From positions 328,126 to 392,125 of the forward strand of contig NZ_MQUQ01000020.1 of the NCBI RefSeq assembly GCF_001953865.1: DNA of 64,000 nucleotides, in the 5' to 3' direction. The DNA comes from Amycolatopsis coloradensis. GTDB lineage: Bacteria; Actinomycetota; Actinomycetes; Mycobacteriales; Pseudonocardiaceae. This document shows positions 31,403 to 40,700 of the stretch, piece after piece. Positions within the stretch are counted from its first letter, which is position 1, and each line of letters begins with the position of its first letter. Made by a program: the position numbers and the translations under genes. A model generated the notes under the pieces. It made no database searches. It was not told where the DNA came from and was given only the letters and a program-made list of their open reading frames with translations.

Positions 31403-33520
31403 ATGACCGCGTTCGTTCCCGGCGGAACGAACAGGACGTGGGAAGATGTCCTCAACATCTTCGACTGCACATCCGGTTCGGCCCAGTCCATGAAGATTCC
31501 TCCCCGCGACGACATCCTGAAGCTTCAGTGGCTCAAGTGGGATGTCTGGGCGAGCCTTTACGGTGTCGGCCACAACCTGCCCAAGGGCTGGAAGTTCGAG
31601 GCTGTCACCTATACGAGCACGATGCAGTACTTCGCGGTGGCCAGCCCCAACGACGAAGCGCTCGCGAAACCCGTCGAGACCTTCTACGGCAACATGGAAG
31701 CCCTCTTCACGTCCATGGTGGGTACTCCCAACAACAACCCGGTGGCGCAGCCGTGGACGTTCACCAGGGCGTACGACGCGTTGAACGGGACGAAGAACCT
31801 GCTCACCGAGCAGGCGACGGCGCTGGGCAAAGTGCGCGACAAGGTGGGGAAGAAGGGCGACGACTTCCAGGGGACCGGTGCCGGGGCCTTCTGGGAGGTG
31901 CTGGACAATCTGATGTTCCGGTGCACCGACCTCGGAAACCAGCTGGGGGACCGTCCCGCGGGACTGAAGAAATTGAGGGCACCGACGGACGACGCCGCCA
32001 CCGTCGGCATCAACGAAGCGGAACTCGTTCTGCGGTGGGCGTTCGACAATCTCACGCAAGCCTACAAAAAATGGCAGTCCACCACCGAAACGGCCACCTA
32101 TGACATCAGCCTTTTCGGTCCGGTGTCGGCGGCCGGTTACCATTTTTCCACGCCGGCGGGCGCGTTGGCGGCGATCTGGACCAGCGACCGGTTCACCCAG
32201 GACCTGAAGGACAACAAGGCCGAGGACGACAAGGTAACCGTATTCGAGCATTACCCGCGGTGTGACTTCCTCGACGCGGACGCCAGGAATCCGGTGTTCT
32301 GGGAGAAAATCGTGACCGCGGCCAAGGAGTTGTGGACGAAGCACATCACGACGGTCCTGGATTCCGCGGCTTCGTCCGTTCTCACCGAGCTTCCCCGGGT
32401 CTACGGTGAAACGAAGCTGCTCCTGCCGACGATCCTCGAACCGCATCGGCCCAATCTCCACAAGAAGCCGCCACCCACCGGTGGACAGGACGGGTCGAAA
32501 CCGCCGCCAACGCCGCCTCCTCCGCCGCCCCCGCCCGGGCCACCGAAGACGAAGGTACCGCCGCCTCCCGGCGGTAAGGACGGGCCTCCGAACACCAAGG
32601 ACACCAAGGGGAACGGCGGAAAGGTCCCGCCGTTCGACAAGAACAACCCGCCCGGTCCGAACAATCCCCACAACCCGGACAAGCCGCCGCCCAAGCCGCC
32701 GCCCGGCCTGCCGAGCCCGGAGACGCAGCTGAAGGTGCCGATCGGTTCTTCGGTCGGCCTCGACGGTGTGGTCCGGGGCCCGGACAAGAAACCGGTCCTC
32801 GACCCCTTCGGGCGGCAGATCGTCGTGCCTCGTGGGTCCACGGTGAGCCCGAACGGCGAAATCCTCGGCCCGAAGGGTGAGAAGCTCGCCGAGAAGGACC
32901 GGCTGTCCCGGCCGGAGCCGACCAATCAGGACACCAAGAAGCAGAGCGAGCTGGATCAGTATCTGAAGACGTTGCGGGGCACCAACGCACCGTCGATGCC
33001 GACCTTGCTGAACAACACCCACTCGCCGCCACTGTCGCTGTCCTCCAGTGGTCCGCAGACCCTCCACAGTGGATCTTCGGGCCCGGCGCCGCATCCGGGG
33101 CCGACCGGGTTGAACGGTGGTGGCAGGCCCGAGACCACCGCCACGCCGCCGCCGGGAAAACCGGTGACGACCGAGGGTGGTCCTTCGCTGATCAAGAACC
33201 AGCAAGGGAACGGGGCCTCGCAGAACGGGATGGGCGGCGTGCCGTTCTATCCCCCCACCGCCGGCGGCCCCGGCGGCGGGGCCGGCGGAGACCAGAACAA
33301 GGGCGAGCGCGACCGGACCACCTGGCTGGCCGAAGACGAGGAGACCTGGGGCACCGACCCGAAGCTCCCACCGTCGGTGCTGGGTGCCCGCAGACGCGGC
33401 AGACGGGTCGCGGGAAGCGGCGCCGGTGGTTCACGCAACTACGGACAGGGAGGAAACGATGGCCGACTGGCTGGAGGATCAACTTCACCAGGCTATGGTC
33501 ACGCTGAAGGATCAGCGTGA
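31403..33520 (+). CDS. Large Pro-rich ESX-associated protein, paralogue 1
   Basis: The 705-residue protein has an N-terminal helical domain of about 340 residues containing GDDFQGTGAGAFWEVLDNL, a WXG100-like turn with F replacing W. A proline-rich linker follows (PPPTPPPPPPPPGPPKT region), then a conserved VGLDGVVRGPDKKPVLDPFG block and a C-terminal tail GERDRTTWLAEDEETWGTDP plus basic residues. The protein encoded at 33862 has the same order of parts. The last 62 bases overlap the next gene in another frame. It has no signal peptide, consistent with export by ESX or an intracellular scaffold role (inference). Family unknown to me beyond the shared tail. Confidence 0.72.
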   Translation: MTAFVPGGTNRTWEDVLNIFDCTSGSAQSMKIPPRDDILKLQWLKWDVWASLYGVGHNLPKGWKFEAVTYTSTMQYFAVASPNDEALAKPVETFYGNMEALFTSMVGTPNNNPVAQPWTFTRAYDALNGTKNLLTEQATALGKVRDKVGKKGDDFQGTGAGAFWEVLDNLMFRCTDLGNQLGDRPAGLKKLRAPTDDAATVGINEAELVLRWAFDNLTQAYKKWQSTTETATYDISLFGPVSAAGYHFSTPAGALAAIWTSDRFTQDLKDNKAEDDKVTVFEHYPRCDFLDADARNPVFWEKIVTAAKELWTKHITTVLDSAASSVLTELPRVYGETKLLLPTILEPHRPNLHKKPPPTGGQDGSKPPPTPPPPPPPPGPPKTKVPPPPGGKDGPPNTKDTKGNGGKVPPFDKNNPPGPNNPHNPDKPPPKPPPGLPSPETQLKVPIGSSVGLDGVVRGPDKKPVLDPFGRQIVVPRGSTVSPNGEILGPKGEKLAEKDRLSRPEPTNQDTKKQSELDQYLKTLRGTNAPSMPTLLNNTHSPPLSLSSSGPQTLHSGSSGPAPHPGPTGLNGGGRPETTATPPPGKPVTTEGGPSLIKNQQGNGASQNGMGGVPFYPPTAGGPGGGAGGDQNKGERDRTTWLAEDEETWGTDPKLPPSVLGARRRGRRVAGSGAGGSRNYGQGGNDGRLAGGSTSPGYGHAEGSA

Positions 33521-33869
33521 CCGGATCGAGTCGGCGAAGGCCGACCTCGCCTCGCGGACGACTTCGGCGACCTCCGCGGACCATCTGGTCACCGTGACCG
33601 TGGATTCTCAGAACTCTTTGGTGGGCTTGAAGTTCCACACCACGAAGTACCGTTCCATGCCGCCCGGACAACTGTCCGAGATTCTGATCGAGACGTTCGA
33701 GCGCGCCCGGCGGGAAATGGCGGACACGGTCGTCGAGGTCTTCGGCCCGCTCATGGATCAGCGTGCCGATCTCCGTGCGGCCATGACCGGCACCACCGAG
33801 GTCGACAAGGCGTTCGCGCCGCTCTGGAACGAGGCGCCATCGGACGTCTTCGGCGGGCGACGTGACTAG
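33459..33869 (+). CDS. YbaB/EbfC-like protein
   Basis: The 136-residue product begins at ATG 33459 behind GGGAGG. It has the YbaB pattern: a long N-terminal helix (LEDQLHQAMVTLKDQRDRIE), a three-stranded sheet (HLVTVTVDSQNSLVGLKFH) and a C-terminal helix (LSEILIETFERARREMADTV). YbaB proteins bind nucleoid DNA, but relatives are common in ESX loci of actinobacteria, where they may act in substrate handling. It overlaps the preceding gene by 62 bases and the following by eight, so all three are tightly coupled. Confidence 0.78.
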   Translation: MADWLEDQLHQAMVTLKDQRDRIESAKADLASRTTSATSADHLVTVTVDSQNSLVGLKFHTTKYRSMPPGQLSEILIETFERARREMADTVVEVFGPLMDQRADLRAAMTGTTEVDKAFAPLWNEAPSDVFGGRRD

Positions 33870-35868
33870 CTCCCTGATCCTGGGCGGACCGGACACGACG
33901 ACCTGGCTCTGGGAACAGGCACTCAACATCTTCAGTGTCGAGCCCCATTGCCCGATCGTGCCGTCGCGCGAGGAGGTCATCAAGCAGACCTGGCTGAAGT
34001 GGGAAACCCGTACCCATCTTCGGGGGCCGAGCAATCACGTGCCGACGAATTTGATCCACGCCGAGGGAATGACGTTCTTCACGTCGTGGTACGGCGTCGC
34101 CGACGCGACCAAAGAGCTCGACGACGTGGCGGCGAAGTACTTCGGCAACGCCAACAGCATCGTGGATTCCCTGTACAACGACCTCAATGCCGTCGGCAAT
34201 CAGCACAGCTTCGAAACGGCGGCGACCACGCTGGAGGGGGTCGCGACCTGGCTGACCGCGCAGATCGCCCCGCTCGAGACCGAGCGGAACAAGACCGGCC
34301 ATCGCGGCGACGACTTCCAAGGTGCCGGCGCGAGTGCTTTTTGGACAGTGCTGGACAAGCTCGCCTTCACCTGCCGGGACCTCGTGGAACAGATGAGCCA
34401 CGAACGCACTTCGTGGACCGCGCTCCGCGACGCGAAGGGGCTGCTGAAGTACGGCGTGACCATGCTGTACGACGGTCGCGCGTTCTGGCAGGGGGACGAC
34501 AATTTCACCTATGACACCGGGCTGGGGTTCGCGGTCACCGGGCCAGGATCGCAGCTCAGCTCGCCGACCGGTGTGGTGCGCGCGATCTGGCAGTCGCCCG
34601 AGCTGGTGGCGGATTTCGGCAGCCACTTTCCCCCCAAGTACACCAGGGAGGAGGACGGATGGCCGGTGAGCGACCTCCTCGGTGGCTCGGTGACCGAAAC
34701 CGCTCCGCGTGAAAAGCTGGAGACAGCGGCCAAGAGGGTCTGGCGTGAACACCTGACCTTCTTGGACAGCTGGGGAGCCAGCACGGTGGGGTTGCTGGCG
34801 GCGACTTACCAGCTGGCCACCGCGAAGCTGCCGCCGATCAAGGATCCCGCCTACTTCACCCTCACTCCCGGCGGCTCCGGAGGCGACGGTTCCGGAGGCG
34901 ACGGGACCGGCGGCGACGGGACCGGTCCGGGCGGAGGAAACGGTTCGGGCGGCGACAAAGGGCCGATCACCACCACCACGTCCGCGCCACCGCCGCCACC
35001 CCCGCCTCCTCGGATCATCAGGACCGACACGAACGTCAAGAACGGCCCTGGCGGACTCTTCCCGCCGCCGATCACCCGGATCGGTGGCGGTGGGCCGAAC
35101 ACCACCCTCAAAGTGCCCACCGGTTCGTACGTCGGCCGGGACGGTATCGTCATCGGTCCCAACGGGAAGCCCGTGCTGGGTTCCGACGGCAGGCCGATCA
35201 TCGTCCCGCCCGGCTCGCGGGTGAACGCGAACGGTGAGATCGTCGGCCCGAGGAACGGCGGGAACCTCGAGCAGAAGGATCGCCTGCGCAAGGCTTACCC
35301 GCCTCCGGAGACGCGGACCGGCGTCACCGAGACGGCGCTGGAACGGCACCTCAATTCGTTGCGGCGCAGCACACCTCCGCCGCTCCCGGCACTCCGCGCT
35401 CCCGACGCGCCGCCCTTGACGATGTCGAAGTTCGACCCGCAGGCGAACTTCCACAGTGGACCGGGATCCCTCGGCGGCGGCCGGGTGGGTGTTTCACCGC
35501 CCACCATGTCCATGGGCGGGAACTCGGTGACTCCTCCCAGTGTGGGCCCGAATCCCGTCGAGAGTCCTAAAGGGACTTTGGGAGGTCCTAAAGGGACAAA
35601 TAGCAACGGTGTGCCGTTCTACCCGCCGTCGGCGAGTGGTGCCGGTGCCGGTGGAGCGGGACAGGACAAGGGCGAACGCGAGCGGGCGACCTGGCTCGCC
35701 GAGGACGAGGAGACCTGGGGCACCGATCCCACGGTCGCTCCCGGCGTGCTGGGCAGGCGAAGGCGCCGGACCCGGCGGCCGGGTGGCGCCCAGGTGCGCG
35801 TCAACCAGGACGGCGAACCCGCGACGAGACACAGCATCAACCAGGGCACGGGCACCACGACAGGATGA
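33862..35868 (+). CDS. Large Gly/Pro-rich ESX-associated protein, paralogue 2
   Basis: The 668-residue protein is a diverged paralogue of the one at 31403. Shared parts in order are an N-terminal helical domain starting TTTWLWEQALNIF, the FxG turn GDDFQGAGASAFWTVLDKL, a low-complexity linker (Gly-rich repeats then a proline run), the VGRDGIVIGPNGKPVLGSDG block, and the tail GERERATWLAEDEETWGTDP followed by a basic stretch. The GTG start overlaps the YbaB-like stop. A short AT-rich repeat at 35564-35597 sits in its linker. It lacks a signal peptide. Probably an ESX-exported or complex-associated protein; function unknown. Confidence 0.72.
   Translation: MTSSLILGGPDTTTWLWEQALNIFSVEPHCPIVPSREEVIKQTWLKWETRTHLRGPSNHVPTNLIHAEGMTFFTSWYGVADATKELDDVAAKYFGNANSIVDSLYNDLNAVGNQHSFETAATTLEGVATWLTAQIAPLETERNKTGHRGDDFQGAGASAFWTVLDKLAFTCRDLVEQMSHERTSWTALRDAKGLLKYGVTMLYDGRAFWQGDDNFTYDTGLGFAVTGPGSQLSSPTGVVRAIWQSPELVADFGSHFPPKYTREEDGWPVSDLLGGSVTETAPREKLETAAKRVWREHLTFLDSWGASTVGLLAATYQLATAKLPPIKDPAYFTLTPGGSGGDGSGGDGTGGDGTGPGGGNGSGGDKGPITTTTSAPPPPPPPPRIIRTDTNVKNGPGGLFPPPITRIGGGGPNTTLKVPTGSYVGRDGIVIGPNGKPVLGSDGRPIIVPPGSRVNANGEIVGPRNGGNLEQKDRLRKAYPPPETRTGVTETALERHLNSLRRSTPPPLPALRAPDAPPLTMSKFDPQANFHSGPGSLGGGRVGVSPPTMSMGGNSVTPPSVGPNPVESPKGTLGGPKGTNSNGVPFYPPSASGAGAGGAGQDKGERERATWLAEDEETWGTDPTVAPGVLGRRRRRTRRPGGAQVRVNQDGEPATRHSINQGTGTTTG
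35564..35597 (+). repeat. AT-rich 13-bp direct repeat inside a coding linker
   Basis: GTCCTAAAGGGAC occurs at 35564-35576 and 35585-35597, 21 bases apart. It encodes PKG steps in the linker. Codons here (CCT, AAA, ACT, ACA, AAT) contrast with the G/C-ending codons around it. Confidence 0.65.
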
Positions 35869-35880
35869 GAACGGGAGACC

Positions 35881-36201
35881 ATGTCGAACTTCAGCGCCGA
35901 CCCGAGGGCCATGGAGATCATCGGCGAGGGGTACCAGTCGATCGCCGCCAAAATGGACTTGATCTGCGAACTCGGCGCGGATCGGCTCGCCCTGCTGCTC
36001 GAAGCCTGCGGTGACGACGACATGGGCGCCGAGATCAAGGAAAATCTCTTCGGCCCGGCGCAGAAGGTCGAAGAAGCCTTCACTTCGATCAAAGAGGTCG
36101 TCCGGAACCAGACCAACGTGACGAAGGGCATGGCGCTCCACCTTCGCAACGTGGAGACCGAGAACATCGCGAACGTGCGCGGCGGCACCAAGCGCCCGTG
36201 A
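35881..36201 (+). CDS. Small helical ESX-associated protein
   Basis: The 106-residue protein is helical throughout (DPRAMEIIGEGYQSIAAKMD, KVEEAFTSIKEVVRNQTNVT) and has the size of WXG100/EspC-type proteins but no W-x-G turn. It starts at ATG 35881 behind GGGAG, 12 bases after the previous gene, and is followed by the membrane-anchored golvesin-like gene. A role as ESX substrate or partner of the two large paralogues is inferred from position alone. Confidence 0.65.
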   Translation: MSNFSADPRAMEIIGEGYQSIAAKMDLICELGADRLALLLEACGDDDMGAEIKENLFGPAQKVEEAFTSIKEVVRNQTNVTKGMALHLRNVETENIANVRGGTKRP

Positions 36202-36267
36202 TCGACCCCGGTGGGCGAACGGGTCCTGCCGGTAAGAACCTGAGTCAGTGAAGAAAGCGGGAACACC

Positions 36268-37368
36268 ATGTCCACGGACGCAGAACAGTCCACCGGAGTC
36301 GCGGTCGCCGCCGCGGCGGAGGTCACGCCTGCCACCCCGGAAGCGAAGGCGGACAACGAAACCACCCCGCCCGCCGCCAAGACCGCCGCGGCGGGCGCCA
36401 CGGCGCCGGTCGTGGACGCGGGCGCCGCCGTCGCATCGTCGGCACCGGGCCGCTTGCCCAAACCGGTGATCGTCGCGGCGGCGATCGCCGGTGTCGTGCT
36501 GGTCGCCTTGCCGTTGGCGCTCAGCGGTTTGCTTGGCGACGACCAGCCCGGCGAGGGACCGAACGCCGCGGGCTACGCGCGGGATCTGCCGCCGGGTGGC
36601 GGGTTCGTGCCGGGGCTCGCCGCCCCGCCCGCGGACAACAACGCCGGAGGCCTGCCCGTCGGCGTGCTGCCCGGCCAGCCGGTCGAAGGCCTGCCGGTGG
36701 GCCAGGGCGGCGTACCGGCGGGAGTTCCCGTGGCCCCGCCCGCGGCCGGGAACCCGGCGGGCCCGGGACCGCAGGGCGGTGGCGGCCCGGCGCCGGTACA
36801 GCAGCAGCAGAACAAACCCCAGCCACAAGGTCCGCCCGCCCCGCCACCCGCCGCCAAGTCGGTGGTCTACGAGGGTATGGCTGGCAAGGGCTGCGGTGGG
36901 GGCACCCAGTTCGTCGGTGCCGGGGCGTACAGCGACGGCAAGTCAGGCTGGGTGAACCACGGCAGCGGCGGCTGCGGCAGCTCGTTCGTCTCCATCCCGA
37001 TGTCCGGCGACGCGAACAAGGACGACCCCAGCGCGTACGGCGTGTGGACGTTCAACACCGGCCCGGTGACCACCGGATCGTGCGCGGTCTCGGTGTTCAT
37101 CCCGAGCGGCGACGTCACCGTGGCGGGCGGTAGGCCGTCGGTCTACCGCGTCTTCGACCGGTTCGCGGTGGAGAAGGCCACGCCGGTCGGAACGTTCCAG
37201 ATCGACCAGGTCGGCAACCGCGGCCGGTGGGTGAACGTCGGCACCTTCCGGGCGAACGGCGCGAAACTCGCCGTGCAGCTGCTCAACCGGGGTCGCGACT
37301 GGTCGGGCTCGACCAAGACCTACGCGCACCACGCCGCGGCGATGGTGAAAGCCAAGTGCCAGGCCTGA
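36268..37368 (+). CDS. Membrane-anchored protein with golvesin-like extracellular domain
   Basis: The 366-residue protein has a low-complexity cytosolic N-terminus, a membrane helix at about residues 68-90 (VIVAAAIAGVVLVALPLALS), a long Pro/Gly/Gln linker that could span the cell wall, and a C-terminal beta domain of about 170 residues. That domain (CAVSVFIPSGDV, FQIDQVGNRGRWVNVGTFRA, HHAAAMVKAKC) resembles golvesin/carbohydrate-binding beta-sandwiches that end in an ADAV-like strand. Four cysteines may form disulfides outside the cell. It closes the ESX operon before a large palindrome. A cell-wall or glycan contact role is inferred. Confidence 0.7.
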   Translation: MSTDAEQSTGVAVAAAAEVTPATPEAKADNETTPPAAKTAAAGATAPVVDAGAAVASSAPGRLPKPVIVAAAIAGVVLVALPLALSGLLGDDQPGEGPNAAGYARDLPPGGGFVPGLAAPPADNNAGGLPVGVLPGQPVEGLPVGQGGVPAGVPVAPPAAGNPAGPGPQGGGGPAPVQQQQNKPQPQGPPAPPPAAKSVVYEGMAGKGCGGGTQFVGAGAYSDGKSGWVNHGSGGCGSSFVSIPMSGDANKDDPSAYGVWTFNTGPVTTGSCAVSVFIPSGDVTVAGGRPSVYRVFDRFAVEKATPVGTFQIDQVGNRGRWVNVGTFRANGAKLAVQLLNRGRDWSGSTKTYAHHAAAMVKAKCQA

Positions 37369-37440
37369 CCTCGGCCTCCGCGCTGGCGCCAAGGAGATCT
37401 TCACGACGTCACCCCGCCGGAGGTGCCGCAAGCGCGACTG

Positions 37441-37499
37441 AAGTACATGAAGGACCCCTTCCTTGCGCTAGGCGCAAGGAAGGGGTCCTTCATGTACTT
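37441..37499. repeat. Perfect 28-bp inverted repeat, dispersed palindromic element
   Basis: Arms 37441-37468 and 37472-37499 are perfectly complementary around a 3-base TAG loop; the arm begins AAGTACATGAAGGACCCC. Diverged partial copies lie at 20834-20860 and 37688-37715. It may terminate the ESX operon. Two or more related copies in one window suggest a repeated intergenic element of this genome. Confidence 0.8.
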
Positions 37500-37687
37500 G
37501 TACAAAGCCTCAGTGACCACAATCGTCACAGTGCCACCAGGGATCACATCGGCGAGGTCCGTGAAGGACTCTTTGAGAGTCCAGGGGCCGTCGAGTTCCC
37601 TTCACTCGCTCCGGAACCACACTGAGGCCTCAGAAGCGTCATAAGCCACGACGACTTCCCCCACCTCAGCCGAGAAAACTCGCCCCC

Positions 37688-37715
37688 AGTACGGGAAGGG
37701 GGCCTTCATGTACTT
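37688..37715 (+). repeat. Half-copy of the 37441-37499 palindrome
   Basis: AGTACGGGAAGGGGGCC followed by TTCATGTACTT matches the right arm of the large palindrome with a few changes. No complementary arm remains. Confidence 0.6.
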
Positions 37716-37771
37716 CAGGCGAAACGTGAACCGTCCGGTGGTCGGCGTGCGTTAGCTCCGGTGAAACGGTT

Positions 37772-37776
37772 GGAGG
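37772..37776 (+). promoter_or_regulatory. Ribosome-binding site of the giant gene
   Basis: GGAGG at 37772-37776 is followed after six bases by GTG 37783. In-frame stops at 37753 and 37762 exclude earlier starts; the TTG at 37777 is too close to the site. Confidence 0.7.
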
Positions 37777-37782
37777 TTGTCC

Positions 37783-40700
37783 GTGCCCATCAAGGTCGAT
37801 CGCAGCGACTTCGGCGACGTGCCGGAGTGGGCGCGAACGCTCCTTGAAGTGCTCGGCGTCTCGTGGCCCGCCGCCAACCAGCACAAGTTCCGCAAGTCGG
37901 CGGAGCTGTACGACGATCTCACCGGCAAGCTGACCGACCTGCCGAATTCGATCCACCGGGTCAAGCGGGGGATCGACGAGAGGTTGTCGATGCCTCAGGC
38001 CGGTGAGGCGTTCGACGCCAGTATGAAGCCGCTCACCAACGGTTCGCCGAACCTGATGGACGAGCTGGCGACCGGCACGAAAGGGATCGCCGACGGCTGC
38101 CGCAAGATCGCGTTGGACGTCGAGTACGCCAAGTATTCCGCGATCGGCCAGCTTTTCCTGCTCGCCTACGAGATCGCGATGGAGTACGCCCTCGCGTCCG
38201 TCACCGCCGGGGCGTCGCTCGCGAATCTCACCTGGCATTACGCCCTCACCCGCGGCTATCTGCTCACCCTGTTCAAGATGCTCGTGCGGGCGATCGTGTT
38301 CGAGACGTTCATCGGGATCACCGGCGGGCTGCTCATCGACGCCGCCGTCCAGCGGCTCCAGAAGGAACGCACCGAGTGGGACGACGATTCCACCACGCAG
38401 ACGCTGATCTCGGGCGCGGTCGGCGGGGTGCTCGGCGGCGCCGTCGGCGAACTCGGCGAGAAACTGGGCCGCAAGATCGCCGGGTTGCTGGGCCGGGATT
38501 TCGGCAAGATCGCCACCGACGACCTGATGAAGCTGGTCAAGGATCTCAAGCTGCCGGGTGGCGGAGACCTTCCCGACAACTGGCTGCGCGACGTCGGCCG
38601 GACCCTGACCGACCGGGCCGGCAGGCAGCTCAGCGATCCGGCGTCGGCGTTCACGAAGCGGTCGGTCAACGGTTTCGGCGATCAGATGGCCGACCGGTTC
38701 GGCACCGCGTTCGGCAAGACCCTCGGCGACGACGCGGCCCGGCAGCTCGGCCGCGATTACGCGCGCACGTTCGTGGACAACTGGAGCAAACACGGCCTCG
38801 ACGGAACGGGGGCGTTCAACGGCAGTCTGCACCGGGTGCTCGATCCGTTCAGCGACAAACTCGGCAAGGACGTCGTGCGCACGTTCGCCGACGACGTGCC
38901 GGATGTGCTGTCGCGCAACGTGGGTGACCGTCTCGGCGGCAACCTGGCGGCGAAGGCCTTCGAGTTCAGCACCATTTTCCTTTTCGAGGGCGTCTCCGGG
39001 GTGATGACCCAGGCGGCGATGGCGGGGATCACCGGTGATTCCGTGTCCGCGGAAGAGTTCGGGATGGGGTTCGTCGGGGGCGTGGTCGGCGGTGCCGTCA
39101 GCCACAAGATCGAAGGGATCGGGGAGAAAGGGCTCGACGCGGCGGTCACCTCCATCAAGGAGAAGTTCGGGAGCATGTTCGACGGCGGGAGCCCGGCCGG
39201 GCTCTCCCTGGACACCAAGAGCGGGTCGGACGCCGTCACGGTGCCGACGGGAACCAGTACTCCCGAAACCAAAGCCGCTCCCGACAACAAGTCCGCCACG
39301 GAGACGAAGTCCGCTTCGGACAGTAAAGCGGACGTCAAGCCGAATTCGGCGGCCAAAACGACCGCGGACGTCAAGCCGACGGAGTCGAAGACCGGGCCCG
39401 CGACCGTGCGGACCACCTCCGATACCAAGTCCGCAGACACCAGGTCCGCCCAGCCCGACGAGGAACGCCCGCGCACTCGTCCGTCCCCGCTGCGCACCAC
39501 TTCCACGGAAAGCCAGGCCGCGCCCGTCCAGGTCGAGTCGACCACCACCGAAACAATCATCACCGAGTCGACCACGATCGAGCCGGAGCAGGTCGCCGTC
39601 ACCACCGAATCGGTCGCCGAAATCGCGGCGAACGACGCACCCGCCGAAACACGGACGGCACCGCTCGTCACCGAGCAGGCCGAGATCGTCACCGAACTCA
39701 CCGAGACCGAGCAAATCACCGAGACCGAGCAGACCAACGAGACCACCGAGAGCACCGAGACCGAGGAGGTCCTGAAACTCGCGGACCTCCCGCCGTTCCT
39801 CGCGGACGGCCAGGCCATCGGTTCCGCGCCGGTGCTCGACGTCGAAGGGGCGGGCGAACTCGGCGACGAGCTGGCCCGGCTGGTGCCCGGCGCCACCCCG
39901 GATCAGCTCGACGCGATCGGGAACGCCGTTCGTGACGACTTCGAATCCGCGTTGAGTGGCCTGTACTTCCCCGTCCGCACGGCCAAGGGCTGGCGCGAGA
40001 TCCGGGTGGGGGCCGCCCTTCGCGGCGACCCGGTGAGCGAGCCGCGGGAGAAGACCAAGGCGGATCTCACGGTCCAGGGCGGCACGTCGACCGCGGAGAA
40101 CCTCGCCGTCCTCCACGCCGGTGACCTCGGGATGACCGGCACGGTGCAGGCGCCGGTGGGTCCGTATCTCACCGTCGGTGGCAAGGCCGCGCTGGCCGCC
40201 CCCGGTTCGGCGCAGGCCGTCGCGATGTCCACTGTGGACCAACGGGCGATCCGGTCCGGTGAGGGCTCCCGGCAGGTGGCCATGGCCGTCGAGTTCACCG
40301 TCAGCGTCCACGACCGGGCAGGCGCCGAGATCGGCGGGCCCAGACAGGTTCCGGGCCGGGTCACCCTGCGCGTCCCGGACGATCTGGTCCGGCTCACCCC
40401 GCCGCCAGGGTTGACCGCGAAGAGTCTGGCCGCCGACGTCGGGGGCAAACTCCAGAATCCGGTGCCCGAGGCGGTCACCGATCTGGGGGAGGTGTTCTCC
40501 GCGGCCGCCGGTCTGCTGCACGGGTCGGTCACCGAGTTCGGTGCCCCGGGCCGTGACACGTTGCGCGCGTTCCTCGGGACCGCGAGCCTGCGCGAGAACT
40601 TCGGCGCCATGCTGGAAGGCTGGGTCGGTTCGGCCGCGTTGCTCAGCGCGGACGGCGGACGGGTGGCCGCGGTCCGGATGAAGGCCGTGCTGACCAAGGC

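Larger units (their letters stand above)
37369..37771. other. Intergenic region before the giant gene
   Basis: About 400 bases with no gene. It holds a 59-base perfect palindrome (37441-37499), a small hairpin GGACTCT-TTG-AGAGTCC at 37565-37581 and a half-palindrome copy at 37688-37715. The promoter of the giant gene should lie in the last 100-150 bases, but I cannot point to it. Confidence 0.55.

Noticed and set aside
33459..33520. Frameshift at the end of the first large paralogue
   Set aside because: The 62-base overlap with the YbaB-like gene leaves the shared C-terminal tail intact in frame; both reading frames look genuine.
36268..37368. EccE candidate because of operon position and one membrane helix
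   Set aside because: EccE has two N-terminal helices and a different soluble domain; the C-terminal part here is golvesin-like.
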